DNA of 64,000 nt from Limanda limanda (taxonomy: Eukaryota > Chordata > Actinopteri > Pleuronectiformes > Pleuronectidae), in the NCBI RefSeq assembly GCF_963576545.1, contig NC_083651.1, forward strand, positions 12,011,886 through 12,075,885. Direction: 5' to 3'. The position numbers and the translations under genes were made by a program. Numbering within the stretch: the stretch's first letter is position 1; each line of letters opens with the position of its first letter. Of this stretch, positions 1-13,722 are shown piece by piece. The notes under the pieces were generated by a model, which ran no database searches, had not been told where the DNA came from, and saw only the letters and a program-made list of their open reading frames with translations.

Positions 1-2201
1 AATAAATCGGTCTTCCTGTCACTGTAAAGTGATTTGGGCCCATGAACTGCAGAGGCTTTTCTCATATTGCAAACTCCCTTTGTTCTGGCTCTTCTCTTCT
101 CCTCCACCTGTCCATGTCATTTTCCCCATTTCAGACCTGACCAGCCTAGATAAACTTGGTTAAATGCTGAGGGATTACCAGTGACTGCGGTGAATTCCCT
201 CATTTGCACCAATGTAACTCCGTCTCCAGGGGCCCCACGTCACCTCCTGAGCAGATTCCTCATCCTTTAAACACCTCAACATCTGTCCTTGTTTGGTCTC
301 AAGTACATCCATATGGCTGAAAGAGAGCGATTGATTCAGAGTATGAGAGTGAGTATGAGAGGGACGGAGAGAGTGGGTGAGCGGTGACGAAGAAAATAAT
401 GTGCACGGAGACAAGAGGCAGAAAATAAACAGGGTGTTTTATAGCGGTTAATGGTGAGAAGAAGTTGAAAATGAGATGTACAGAAGTGAATCGTAATATC
501 GACAATCTCAAAAGTGATAGATTAAAACTGTCCACTATGTATTGATAGTGCCTAGACTGGTACAATAATGATGTGATGTGACATTCATTTACTATTCTTT
601 TCAAAGGCTCTTTTAAAGGAAACTAAAGCTGTTTTTTTGGGGATTTAGCCAGAATGTCCCTTCCCTTCAGCCACACCACTCCATTTCACTTGAACACTGA
701 GAACCAGGGTTGGGTGATGTCAACTAAATTGGCATACGAAGATGTATGGAGTGAAACATCGTGATGGACGGGGTAGTGATAGTGCGGTGGCGCTAGCTCC
801 GCAGCTTGTCACCATTTATCTGCAGCGATTTGTTCTAGTCCCCAAGTCTAGTCTAGTTTTTGGTGCTGCCTTCAGGTGCTGTCAACAAACAAAAAAACTA
901 CAAAGAGTACAACCAACCTAAAGTCTCCCGTTGTACTAAGTTTGCCCTTTTACTCAAGCACACTGGGCTTTTTAACATACTTTAAATTAAATACAACTGT
1001 ATCATTGAAAATAATCCTTGGTGTTGTGCACAGTTGCAGAGTCCTCAAATCACAGCTACCTTTCATCCCACGGCGCTGTAACTCATCACCTGCACATGTG
1101 CTTCCATACAGGCATAAAGACGTTTTGGGGCACCTCTAGTTGCCTTTGATCGACAGGGAGGGAAGCAATGCGTTTTGGAAAATCCCACAAAACAAGTAAT
1201 AAATATATATTTTCTACGTTATAGTTGACACTGAAATTATAGTCTGTGCGTTGCAGACTGCATCTCTTTGTGTCAAACGGGGGGGACATGGTGGCTGTCA
1301 GTCATCTTCCTTCAACGTACTATTTCCATTGCTGAGAACGACAAGTGGGCAGGACCCCCACCTCGAGAATATGGCATCACCCTGTGTAATGTGCAGATAA
1401 TTGATATTGGATTCAGCAATAAATGTTACCGAGTGCTGTTAAACCTACTCAACACATTAAAAAATAAATTGATGGATATCGCAATTTGATTTATTTATGA
1501 TTATTTCACACTTAATCCCAGTAATCCCCAACCCTTAATAAATGGGTGACAGGATTTTGGAAAGGAACTGAGCCATTTGGTCTGACTCTCTTCAGAAAGC
1601 CGGAATTCCCATCACTCCAATAAAGGCAGTTTTATTTATAAAGCACCTTTCATATGCAGAGTTGGATTGAAAGTGCTGGTCGTCAAAGTAAAACTAATAA
1701 TTTTCAACATTGCATATGAGATTTTGTTGCATCTTTTGCAAATTTTTTGTGCAGAATCTGGTTTATTCTGTTGGAAAATTGTTGGAATTTCTTGAGCCAT
1801 GATATTTTTTGGTCAACTCTATCATTTGTGGTGTGTATCCAGCTTCTATTCAGCCCTTCAGCAGCTTTCTAAATGTGCATCTTCTAAGAGAAGATGTGAG
1901 GCAATAAGAGCCAGTGCATTTGTTTGTCTTATTTGTCTGGGCTGGATGTTCAAAGTTGGCTTAGTGTGTCAGGGGCCCCTTAATCTCATGGTCTGGGAAT
2001 TGAATAGTGGGAATCACACAATTTCACACCACCTGCAAGAAGAAATTGATGGGTGTAATCCGGATTATAGTTCATGCTATTGCTAGCTGAGCATTTTAAT
2101 TCAATGTGTCATGAGGCAAGCCAGAAACAAGTCATGCTGAGGCACGATCATGTGACTCATCCAAATAAAATAGTCTTCTGGTTCTCCTGCGAAATAAACT
2201 T

Positions 2202-2219
2202 AAAAAAAAAAAAAAAAAA
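2202..2219 (+). repeat. poly-A tract (18) after AATAAA
   Basis: AATAAA at 2193-2198 lies only 3 bases before the A-run. It could be the tail of an old retroposed sequence, but nothing upstream is recognisable as a gene or SINE. Confidence 0.5.
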
Positions 2220-2626
2220 GTTGTCCTTGAATCGAGCATTATGAACTAGTATTAATGTGTTTTCTGCTCCTGGTGACAATAACATTGTTGGATTTTTGTT
2301 AATAGAAAGTAAACGTCTTTACTGAGACTAAACATTATCCTGCCCTATTGTGTAGTTTTACCTACATAAATATTAAAGGTGTAAAATTCTAAAAATCACA
2401 AGAATAACTAGATGGGCACTCAGTAGAGCAGATTGCCAAGGCCAATCAGACACTTCACCAAGCCACACTCACTTGCACACACTCATAGAAATCTGTTCCG
2501 TGAATGTGCCTCATTTCTTACATCAAGATCCATTAAGCATTCCTTGGGAAATGGTCTGTATTATATAGAGAGCCTTTCTGGTCTTGATGACCACTCAAAA
2601 CCCTTTACAGTACAGTTTACTGCCAT

Positions 2627-2649
2627 TCTCTCTCTCTCACACACACACA

Positions 2650-2703
<54 letters not shown>
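2627..2703. repeat. (TC)n(CA)n microsatellite
   Basis: Short TC run followed by (CA)n with one T interruption. Confidence 0.97.
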
Positions 2704-2704
<1 letters not shown>

Positions 2705-4554
2705 TTGTACAGAGGAAGACCGCTCCTCACCCATAGCCGTCCCTGCAATGGGTGAACATTTTTTTAGTTCTATCTTGTAATGTTAAAGAATGTTATCAGA
2801 GATTTGTTCCTGATTTATGTTCCATCCTTCTACCATGTTTAGTGAAAATCCCCAGCAAAATACTGCTGACAAACCAACCAACAAACTAATGAACAGGTGT
2901 GAAAACAAAACCTTCTTAATAATTCACTAAGTCAAGGAATAAGACAGAAAATAAGTAAAGTATCACACCATGAACTGGTCCCTTGTGTAAGTGTATAAGC
3001 GGTGTGCAGGTGTCTGGTCAACAGTTTTAAATGTATCTCCTTTTATAATGGTTGTCATCAATAAAGCCAAAAACAACCGTGACAAATTGGCAGTCCTTGC
3101 TTTCCTGTGTCCATCTCTCCTTATACACCCAACACCCTAAACACTTTAAAACCAATTATGTCATAAACCACCTGAAGCAGTCATAAAATCTTTAAGAATA
3201 AAAAACCATCCTGAACCTTGTTGATAAACAACCTTAAGGAATGGCTCTGAATTTAATGAGTTTCCACTGATTTTAAACACACCTCTTTGCTCTCTTAGGA
3301 TTTATAATTACAACGTTCTGCTCAGTTTGCTGACAGCGGCTTCTTCCTCCTGTTTGCCCTCCTGCCGTGAACTCAGGAGGGGTCAAGGGTTAGCGGTGTT
3401 GGGTCGGGACATGGCCACTGTATTTATGGCCTCCCTACGGTCCCTGGTTTAATATGTCAGCGCAAACTAGGCAAGATTGAGTGTCTCTTGACAAGGGGCA
3501 TTTTTCACTGCTCTCTCTATTTTCCTTCTGCTCCACTGTTCAAGGTCCGGACACTCTTTTTCAGGTCTGTGCACCAAATGGTCAAGGACATGCAGTTGCT
3601 CCAAACAGACACATTTTTGAGCAGGGGACGTTTGAAAGGGCAAACCAAGGAATATATAGCTGGATTACATGCTTGACTAAGACATGATCAATCTTTCATG
3701 AGCTTTGGGACTGACTTTTCATTAATGGATTCCTGTTGAGTTTCACCTCCTAATTACTCGACTAAGAGTCCCACTGGAATATTAATTATACAAACCCAGA
3801 GCAGGCTCCATTTCTTAACATGCCAGTAAAAGTTAGTATGTATGTATGCATGCTGTTGACCTGCAGTTGTTTGTCTGTATTTCAAGGGTTGTTAATAAAC
3901 CACTTAATCTTTTCTTTCACTGTCCACATTGAAGTCCTTCTCTATTAGGTAACTTCTACAGAAGCTCCATTCAGATCTTGTTGAATCGTGTAAGGCACTC
4001 CTGTGTAATATATGTAAAATCCGTCCCTCCTTATCACCAATGCTTTATTTGTATCTCAGCTTTCAACATCTTTTTCTGCTCCCGGCTGTTTATTTGATAA
4101 GACCAGGCTCCTTTCTCCAGCCACATGTATCCAACCACCTCCTGCTCTCACTCCTTCTCGTCATCCCTCCACTGCAGATGCTGCATTTGCATCCAAAGGC
4201 CATAACTGTTCGAGGAAGGTTGATAAATGAAGAAAATGATTTCTCCTCAATCATTGCTGAGCAAATCCCACGTATTTAATGTCTCTATTAAATCTTGCAC
4301 TAAAATAATGATTAATTTTGTGCCCCGTATTCATAGATTTTTCTGTCTATTTATCAACCGGATGCTAAGAAAGTCAAGTGTGGGTTTATGTGCTGAAAGG
4401 AGTCAGCTGGTCACCACAAATCAAACCTGATTGGATACATAAATTAAACGTAGCTTGTAGGAAAACCTAAAGGCTAATTTAAACTGCCTTTACGTATAAA
4501 AAGAGAAGGGTTGGTTTCAAACGATGTAACAATCATGGCAAGTACACTTATGTA

Positions 4555-4582
4555 TTGATTTAAAACACAAGTTTTAAATCAA
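4555..4582. repeat. 12-bp perfect inverted repeat
   Basis: Arms 4555-4566 and 4571-4582 (TTGATTTAAAAC and complement) flank a 4-nt loop. It is AT-rich and may be chance. Confidence 0.7.
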
Positions 4583-4759
4583 CACTTCCACTAGAGAGCA
4601 GTGCAGAGTTGAGCGTTTCAAACAAAAACCTCTTAAGAAAGAGGCAAAAACGGTCATATTGTTAACAGCCGTGGTCCAACTGACCAATGCGTAAAGCCTC
4701 TCTTTACAAAGTTCTGTAGGTCCTTTTGTCCTATGGTTATCCCACTTTATAATGCTTAT

Positions 4760-4776
4760 ACTGCCCCCTAGGATTT
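4760..4776 (-). promoter_or_regulatory. CTCF-like motif
   Basis: The minus strand contains CCTAGGGGGCAG, which matches the CTCF core. It is isolated in intergenic DNA and the match is motif-level only. Confidence 0.22.
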
Positions 4777-6429
4777 GCAGAGCTACTGTCTTTATCCATA
4801 CATTTATCTTACGTTGCCTTAAGAGCAGGTAACCTACAGTTCGGATTCTTTATTTACTTTGTATTTTAAACGGCCATCAGGTTTAAGGGGATCTCATTGG
4901 CATTGCAAACATTAAGAATAGTCATGATAGGCTTGTGTACTTCATCAGAACAGTGGTCGGATGTTCGAACAGCTGTCGAAGGCCCCCCCTCCCTCGACAC
5001 TCTCCCAGCGCTGTGTCTGACAATTTCTGTAACTCCCTGAAATCGAAAACCCACTTCATGCCCTGATTGTTTAGCTGTGGCTTGGCGGGAAAGCAAGCAG
5101 GGTCTAAATTGTGAAATTTCTATATACTTTTATTTGAACTGTGACTTCTTACGTGAACAAGTGAGTGCGACACTGTGAAAGACTTCCAGGAGAGGGTCTG
5201 TTTGATAAAGTGAACCACTGTTAAATGATATTGCATCTCACTTCTTTTCATGATGGCCAGCTTTTCACAACACTATTGGGAGGGGGCTTTATACAACTAT
5301 AACTACTTTTACCTTCACGTATCACAAGTGAACCAGCTTTCTAACACATGGAATTCATTTCAAAATCCTTCTAGTAACTTTTAACGTCCTCCATACCCAG
5401 GCCACATTCTAACTGACCTTCTTTACTGCCTCTAAGGACTAATCTTTCTAAGTCCTGTGCTACCATGTGCCTTTAGTATGCTTTTATTTATCTAGGAATT
5501 ACATTAGGATCGGATTAGGATTGATATTCTGACCTCACACAGTTCTGGTGCAGTTTAGGGATAAAAAGATGCTGACTCTTGGATCATCCTTTAAAAGGTA
5601 AGTTAACCAAAGCTGTTTCAAGCGTCCCTGCTCTGCACTTCAATGTTGTTGCTATACTTGCAAGAAAAAGGTCATGCCGAGACTGTGGAGGTTGAGGAGG
5701 AATTGTTAATGGTGGAGTGCGAGGTGTAGACAGCAGGCTACATCTTCATCTCCCCTGTCCTCGCCACATCGTGCATCACTGTGTATGTCGGTAAAGAGAG
5801 TGGGATGCCGATTCATGCTGGCAGAAATGGACCAAGCTAAAGGGAGGGAGAGACAGAAAGAGAGGAGGCCCTAAAATGGCTCTGAATGTGTGAAAAAGTG
5901 CCCTGCCAATACTGGCCGTAAAACCTAAGTGACAACAGGCACAAACCCATGAATCAGGGTTTGACAGGATTGTGGAGTTCAGTATAGCAGGGACAGATTC
6001 CAATCAAACCAATACCTAACCTTCAGTGTGGCTGGTGACTGGCACAACAAGATCTATGGAGCAGGAGATGTTACGAGGGAATTAGTGATTGCTTCCTGTT
6101 GTAGACATTTTGTGTTTGTCATCAAAAGAGCTGCAAAACTGGATAAGGACGCTGACTCAGAAGAGCTTCATTTATGTGTGCTATCTCCAGATTATAAAGT
6201 GCATTTGGTTTATATTATGGCTTAGTTATCAAAATATCAAAACATATATCTGTGGATGGGATTAAAGCCATTTTATTTTATTCTTAGGGTAGTTAAGTTA
6301 AGTTGTGAAAATGATGGTTGCAGATTACTCAAAGACACAAGGATCTTGTCCATGAAATAACTTAACAACTATCATTCCCAGATCCCATATCACAGCATTT
6401 TTATTCATTTTATCTCTGGTGTGTTATCT

Positions 6430-6620
6430 CCTGTTGAAAGAACCACCTCAGGTATTTTGATGAAGTGCATATAGATTAATGTTGCTCTTGATGCAGCCCC
6501 CAGTGGGAGTGTGACTGTGAGGTGTTTCCAACAGCTTGCGATCTCTTCTAAATCGTTTGAAACCTCCTACGAGCCCAGAGGGAGACACACAGCCTGCCAG
6601 TAGACAATAGAGAATGGCCG
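6430..6620. repeat. direct repeat copy 1 (about 190 bp)
   Basis: Closely similar to 7132-7316, including a 34-base identical block (6505-6538 versus 7200-7233) and a shared end near ACAATAGAGAATGG. The two copies flank a retroelement fragment. Confidence 0.85.
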
Positions 6621-6675
6621 GACCACGTGACACCAACCTCACTGAGGCCAGATATGGTTGCTGACCTCTGCTTTT

Positions 6676-7040
6676 TCTAAGCAGGTCGTATTAGTAGAGC
6701 TGGCAGTCCCCTGGGAGGACTGCATGGAGGAGGCCAATGAGCGCAAGCGGCTCAAGGACCACGAGCTGGTGGAGCAGTGTTGGAAGAGAGGCTGGAAAGA
6801 TTGCTGTGAGCCCATCGAAGTAAGATGTAGAGGCTCTACGGCCCATTCCCTGTGCAAGGTCTTTCCCCTGCTCGGCATCGCAGGAGCTGTGTGAAAAGAG
6901 GAGCTATCAAGTCCACCTAAGAGGCTCCAGAGAGAGCCTCTGGCTGGAATTGGATAAAAAGGTCCCGAACGTGGGCCAATCCTGCTGGGACACAAGCCGG
7001 GTCTGATCAACCCTGGCTGGCTCTCTACTGTAAGTAAGGG
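6676..7040 (+). pseudogene. retroelement polyprotein C-terminal fragment (degraded)
   Basis: The frame reads VVLVELAVPWEDCMEEANERKR, then a Trp/Cys-rich stretch, EVRCRGSTAHSLCKV, and FPLLGIAG. It shifts frame near 6890 into KRGAIKST-stop-EAPERASGWNWIKK. I recognise this as the tail of a reverse-transcriptase-type polyprotein common in fish and invertebrate genomes (usual form: ELTVPWE...EEA.ERKR...EVGCRGF.G.SLCK). A frameshift and a stop show that it is dead. No polymerase core (YxDD) lies in the window. Clade is not assigned. Confidence 0.5.
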
Positions 7041-7131
7041 TGTCTGATGATGCAAGACCCGAAAAACCTGATGAACTCAGGAAACATCACTGAAGATGTG
7101 TTCCAGCGCAGCTACAGATGTATCTATTCAC

Positions 7132-7316
7132 CCTGTTGAAAGTAGCACCTCAGGTAACTTGAGATATAGATTAATGTTGCTGTTGATGGAACACCCAGCG
7201 GGAGTGTGACTGTGAGGTGTTTCCAACAGCTTGCCATCTCTTCTAAATCTTCTGGAACCTCCTACAAGCCCAAACGGAGACACACAGCCTGCCAGAAGAC
7301 AATAGAGAATGGTCAG
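7132..7316. repeat. direct repeat copy 2 (about 190 bp)
   Basis: The second copy of the 6430-6620 repeat, in the same orientation about 700 bp further on, with scattered substitutions and small indels. No terminal motif identifies its class. Confidence 0.85.
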
Positions 7317-9519
7317 AAGTGTATCTTCTCATCAATCTTTGGCTCACATCAGGGTTTCTGAATCAGAAACATTATTTTTTTGCTCCAAAATCACAAAGTT
7401 ATCTGGCACCAGTGGTTATTAGTCGGCTTATTGTCAATGTCATTTTCTTCATATTCTGGGTGAAATATGCACATATTTAAACCTAAATCCATGTAAAATG
7501 TTAAATAATAATAATATATGATAATAAAATCGAAAGGTGGCTCAAAGCAAACTTAAACACAACTCAGCACCTCAACAGAAGTGTTCAACCTCAAATTGTT
7601 TTGGTTTTCTTTAATGTAAATGTGATGTTTAGTTAAAAATATCTATTATTCTTTGATGCAAAATTTGGAGTGAGACTTAGTTGAATGAATGTGTTTCATG
7701 CAGGAAAAATTTACGGAAACGTTATCGTGCTGACTTTTACTTCAGTGAAATTAATGGATATTGGATGAGTTTTTCGGTATAGTTGCTTGTTAATTGTTAA
7801 TTCTTGATAGAAAATTGTGGGAAGGTGGGTGCATGGATTATTTTGGGATGCTGTAATGGAAAACATCCCTTGAATAGTGAGCTGAATACCTGGGCAATGG
7901 GTTCCACTACTTCTTAATTTGGTACGTCCCACTGTGGATGGTCAGACCTCTCACCAGTCCCAGGGACAAATGTTAAGCTTCGCACCAAATCCATCTGAGG
8001 CACTTAAGTCCATATTTGACCATCTGTTCACCCCGTTTCACCACTGACTGACCATTGCTATTTGCATTTAATGACATGCATTGCAAAACTGCATTGTTTG
8101 CGTCACGTTTGTCGTTCCCTAATGAATCAAATCACGTGAATGAGAAGAGGAGGTAGCAGGCAAACCTGGTTTGTGATGGTCTGGTTGTAGATTTTATTTC
8201 CCCTGGACTTCTCTTTAGCATTGCATGAATAGCTAGCAAAAAATGTTAGGCTATGTTGTGCGTCCCAAGCATGAAACTGGGATCGTTATCATGATCTCAC
8301 CAGCACTAAGCGTTGGGCATGTCCACAGTCAAGCATCAACGCAACTCGTATCTGTGTGAGTCCAACATCACTAATGAGCTTTACCAAGTAACAATAGGTT
8401 ACAACATGTTATCTGGGTAAGCCTGGCTCTGCCTCACTTGCTCAGAGACCAACTCAGAATGCTCTGTTGAGATTGTTTTTTGGTTCTTAAAAACACAAAT
8501 ATGTCTTCCTATGCATATCAAATCTTAGTGGTAAAAAGATTTGGCAGCTTTGTTGTGAATTCAATAAGCAACAACACAGCTTCACACATATTGTATATAA
8601 TCATTACTGTAGCTGTCTGCTGCTGAGCCGTAGCCTGCAGGGATTGTTTGTCTGAGCTTGACATAGTTCAGAAACCACCAAATGGCCAATTGTACAAATC
8701 ACCACCTCTCCCTTCATCTCTGCCTTCTGTCTGTCTCTGCGCTTGATCTTTATTTGAGGGTTACTTTCCAAGTCTGGCCGTATGTTTTGATCAATGTGTG
8801 TGACACAGACTCCCCGCTGTTCTCTCATGTGTCAGCATTTACAGTATGACCTTAAAGTCCGGGCTTCTCAATCTGTTACCTTCCGAAACAATAAATTGTC
8901 TCCTGTTCTCTTGTATTCCTGCTGTGGCTTGCTGAGCTTAGCATTGATGCATTTAATGAGAAAATGCACAGCAGGAGTGAGACAGAATTACAACTTGCTG
9001 GCCTAGATTAGAAATCTATAAACAATCCCTCAAGAAGCAGCGAGACTTCCTGTTTTCCTGACACCAAAGCCAGCCTTACCCTTGAAAAGTGAACAGGAGG
9101 AATGAAGCAATTTATTCACAAAGTTGTTATTTCTCATTCCCCTCTCCTTCCTCTCCCGGCCTCTGTTGACTTAGAAATTACCTTGCAAACATTGTGTGTT
9201 AATATAGCGTATAATGTGACACTAAATATGCAGATCTGTACAGCACAACACCTGATTTCACATCTGAGTGTCAAAGTGCCATCTGTGCGGTCACCTGGTG
9301 GCCCCGCTCTGATGTCAGAAGCGGAAACATGCGAATGGAGGGAGAGAGGGGAAGAAGAGTGAAAGAAACTGTGAAAGGGAAAGAGGAGGGAGTGAGGTCA
9401 AAACACCCACTGGCTGATTTGTTTAGTTACAAGTATGCGGTTCAACTTTTCAAAGCATATGTAATGTGTCAAAGAAAGTTCAGTGACAAATACAAGAGAA
9501 CGGTGTGGGTGGTTAAAAA

Positions 9520-9552
9520 GAGAGAACCAATGATCACATCATTGGTTCTCTC
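9520..9552. repeat. perfect 15-bp inverted repeat, 3-nt loop
   Basis: Arms 9520-9534 and 9538-9552 are exact reverse complements around CAC. No T-run follows that would suggest a terminator. It is most likely a replication-derived palindrome. Confidence 0.85.
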
Positions 9553-10607
9553 AATTCTATGACTGTACTTTAATTTAATGCTTTAATGCTGTGTTTTATT
9601 ATCGTATCTTTTACTAAAATTACAAAAATTACATTTAAGCGTTGAACCCGACTGAACGCCACCCAGTGTTTGAAATCTCGGAACTCTCAAGGCCAATGCT
9701 TACAGAGCGCCAACCTTTGAGATTTCTCTACGTCATGACATAAATCTGAAAAGTTAACACGCTCTAATAAAAGGTGGGCGGCCCTCCCTCTACTGCCAGT
9801 GACCGCTGGCGAGTAGGAATCTGGAAATCTGCGCTCATTTTCAAGTCCATGCTGAAACTAAACTCCTAATCCACCATCGTCAACCATTCAGAGACGTTTC
9901 TCGTCCTCTCCTGCTTGTCCATGTCCTCAGACACGGCTGCTCCAGCCCCTTTGTCTCACACAGACACACACACACAAACCATTTGACTTGGGACCACCAT
10001 CCTCCTCAGACATGGTTGTTTCAGCCCAGGCTGTTGCAGCACCGGGCGCCTGTGCCAACGGTTTGAAAAGCTCTAGATGACCATGCTTTTGGCCGCCAGG
10101 AAACTTGCCATGTATGTGTGCTTAGGAAGCTTGTGTGTTTATGTTGTCTGTGGGGATGGGGGGGATGATCAGATGGTGGTAGCTGGACGTTTTGGAAATT
10201 TCTGAGGAGAGCCACTTCAGCCAAAAGGGGTGAAGTCAGACTGTAAATATGTGCTGAACTGTTTAATCTGGAAATCTGAGGAAAAAGAAGAATTTCTCAC
10301 TAATGCCTCCAAAATGTGATGCCTCCACTTAATCAATGAGTACAATTACCAAGATTCTGCTGTAATTTTGGCAGCAGAAATACATATTCCAGTATCTTTT
10401 TTCATCTAATGTGTTGGCTGTTTGACACGACTTGCACGGTTCAATACCTGCAACCTGTAAAATTTTTATCAAAAGTAAAAAAAAGATGAATTCTTCATCG
10501 GCTCCACTGCATTGCTGTTAAGAACTATGTCAGAATTTAAGACTGAGAGAATGATGGAACTGCAGAGGAGGAGTGAGAGGAGGAGAGCATTATGAGATGG
10601 CACATCT

Positions 10608-10627
10608 GTGTGTGTGTGTGTGTGTGT
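10608..10627. repeat. (TG)n microsatellite
   Basis: Perfect TG run with a degenerate T/G-rich continuation to about 10660. Confidence 0.9.
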
Positions 10628-11504
10628 TTGATTTTGTTTGTGTGTTTGTCTTGTGTTTGTTTGCATGTGGGGAATTGGATGACAGAACGTTTGTCACTGC
10701 TGCCGCACTCCACTGCTCTGGAGTGGCACTGCAGATGGATGTCTCTCGAATGCTTCAGCGATGATGCCAATTCACCAGCTCAAACAGATGCTAAATGCAG
10801 ACATAAGCTGTAACTGCTATTTGCCTAGAACTTTCGAGCTCGAGCGTCCGCTCCATCAAGTGTTCTGATTGGGAAAAAACACTTGTAAGTTTTACGATGG
10901 GAGCAGTGGGATTGGATCAATCTTTTGCTTACATGTTGGGCTGTTGCCATTATATTTTCTCCATGTTCACCAGGAGATTAATGTAAATCTCTCTGGTTCA
11001 TTTGCTGAGTTTGCAGCATTGCTTTAAGTTTAAGATTTGTACCTGGACTTCATGGCGGGTCAATTTTGAATTCCTATCAACCTTTGTGGTCAATGCTAAA
11101 GAAGCATGCTAACTGTAATGTGCATACATTTGCGGAAGTCTTGAAACGGGCACTTAAGAGAGAAGCCTGCGTCTCCACTTCCTCCAACTTTCCAGAACCT
11201 AGGACAAAATATCACTGGGACAAAAGCTGTCGTCTTGTGCTGATAACATCAATTGACGACAGAGTGTGTGGAGTAGAGTTTCTGGGATGGAGACTTGGTA
11301 TTTATGGCACTTGCGCTCAATAACGAGTCATTCCCCATCATGACGTTTCAACATCAATTAACTAATTAAAGCCAATGTATCAGTCTGAACCCTTTTGATA
11401 AGAACTAGCCCAAATCAAACCATCTCTGAGAAAAATTTGTTCGACTTGTACTTTGACTTTTTAGTCTGATCCATGTCCCATATGCTCACATGGAGAAGGC
11501 AAGG

Positions 11505-11577
11505 TATATGAGCTACTGTATATTGTAGCCTGCAGGCAATATGTAGAGGCAGGCTACAATATACAGTAGCTCATATA
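11505..11577. repeat. perfect 29-bp inverted repeat, 15-nt loop
   Basis: Arms 11505-11533 and 11549-11577 are exact reverse complements. A transcript of either strand would fold into a mismatch-free 29-bp stem. It lies in intergenic DNA with no neighbouring gene. Confidence 0.93.
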
Positions 11578-13687
11578 TCATACCAGTTTGGCTTCAATTC
11601 TGGGGAGCCCTCATGTCATCCATCTTTATCTACAGTCATGATGCTAGAAGATGATGATGAAGAGCTTAGCCTGACAAAGGATTTAACCTGTTTAGTTTTG
11701 ATTACAACTTGACACTACCTCCTAACAATTTGTGAATAGTAGTAAAAACAAGAAAGTTAACTTCCTCTACTATTTTATTCATCCAACTATTATTTTCCTA
11801 CACATTTTCAGCTATTGTAGAGACCAATATGCATGAGATTCCCTGCAATATGTATACACGAAATATATCAGGAAGTTTTTATTCTTACCTGAGGTGAAAA
11901 AGTTGGTCTGCTGAAAAGAAACAATGGTGAGATAAAGGCTGATGGAAACAGACTTTTCAAATACGCCTCAACTCTCTTTGTACTGTAGAGAAACCCTTGA
12001 TGTCACGCTGCCACCCCAAGCACTGCTGCGGCAGCCTTGGTACAAGAGAATAGGAGGAGAGGAAAAAATTCATTGATAAGAAACTTGTTGTAGATGGGAG
12101 GCAATGGAATGCAGTGATGTACACTATCAGCAGCTTGTGCATTATTAATTGTATAATTTTGTCAAAATATATTCTCTACAAATACATTTGCATAGAGGTA
12201 GAATATGGAAACAATGAGATTCACACTTTATTTTGCCAGACATAGCAGAAACTTTCCTCTCCAGAAATTATTTTATGTCTATTAAATATTTGTATATTCT
12301 TTGATTATTCATAAACGTCTCTGGTCAACCTCATAACTCAGTCTATGTTTTTACAGATATAAATAATCTGAATAGAAAACTTGTACAAATTTAAATAGAC
12401 CCAATTAAATATGAAACACAATTAAAGGAAGAGTACATACATTTGACAGACAGTTCATTTACTTGTATCACTCAAATCACAATGGTAGCATTTCATTAAA
12501 ACGTAACTCTTCAATTGAACAACCTGAGTAAGATGTCACTAATGTGTTGTATCTACTTGCCCCATTAGGTGCAAAATCTATTTATTTTTATCAAACGCTC
12601 AGTTTCTCCAAAGTTCCTTCATGCTTTCAATAAAGCCTCTTAACTTGCTGGGTGATTCTGGCTGTAACCATTTTGTTTTTATAAATGTTTAGAATTTTTG
12701 TACCCGTCACATTTGCAGGTAAATGGACCGGATATAGATGGATCTTAAAACCTTAATACCAGTGTTTATTGTGTAGTGTGTATTTGACCAAAAAGGGTGA
12801 ATTCTTCGTACTTTTCAGAGAATTCATCTTTTGAGACAATGTTTCTGTTAATGCCGATCATTATCATATTCTTGGGACTGTAATGGAATATAACTCCTTT
12901 TTTATCCACTGAATAAAGCATCATAATCCAGGATTGGTTGCCTGTAGAGATTTTAAACCAATCTCCAGCTGAGTAATGTGATAAAATACTATCAAAGAAT
13001 CTTTCACAGGACGGGAGGGAGAGCTATTTTATTTTGTGAAGCGATTTGTGGCTGATTTTGTGATACCATCAGTAAAGCATGAACGAAAAAAGACTCAGTG
13101 GTGCCTCCCGATGTTTTCACTGTCAGGTGTCTTTTCCTGAGCAGCCTCTATTCTATATTTGCACGCTCCAAGCAGGCAGGACTCCGGCACTGGCTGTGGC
13201 CACCACACCGGAACAGATGTCACACCTGGTTTGTGTGATCTCTGTTGTTGGGGTGACCTCTTGGTCTCCCAGCAACACACTTGTCTCTTGGCTGACGGCC
13301 CCTGCAGTTGTGGTAGCGTATGCGTCTACGAAGGCTTCAGGTCCTGTGGATTTACATGCTTGTGTTGTGCGGCTTGTGTGTCTTGTGTGCGTGCACGATG
13401 TCTGTTTTCCTCAGCTCACGGGAAGTGTATTGGTTGACTCGAGTGGGCAGAAGCAGAGCAGTCAAGCCTGACGACTACAGAACATGATGATCCTGTACAG
13501 TGTATAAGAGAAACATTACACTGATGATGGAGCCGATATGTAATGGGTGCTACCACATTACAAATAGGGCGTCTCTCGGCTTCTCCGCATCCCCCCCAAA
13601 CCCCTCAGTGATGGCTTTCCTGGTTGTCGTCTTACTGTTACTAAGAAAGCATTGGAAATCCTTTCTCCTGGGCCTGCACCCCTGAAG

Positions 13688-13718
<31 letters not shown>

Positions 13719-13722
13719 CACA
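13688..13722. repeat. (CA)n microsatellite
   Basis: CA run with one AA interruption. Confidence 0.95.

Larger units (their letters stand above)
1..6429. other. intergenic, no supported gene
   Basis: AT-leaning sequence. Apart from the poly-A tract, the CA repeat at 2.6 kb, a small palindrome at 4.56 kb and a CTCF-like motif, I see nothing supported. Short open frames show no domains and have no splice context. Confidence 0.6.

Noticed and set aside
13079..13471. 130-codon plus-strand open frame, Cys/Val-rich on one frame
   Set aside because: Overlapping frames on both strands are equally open, which points to composition rather than coding.
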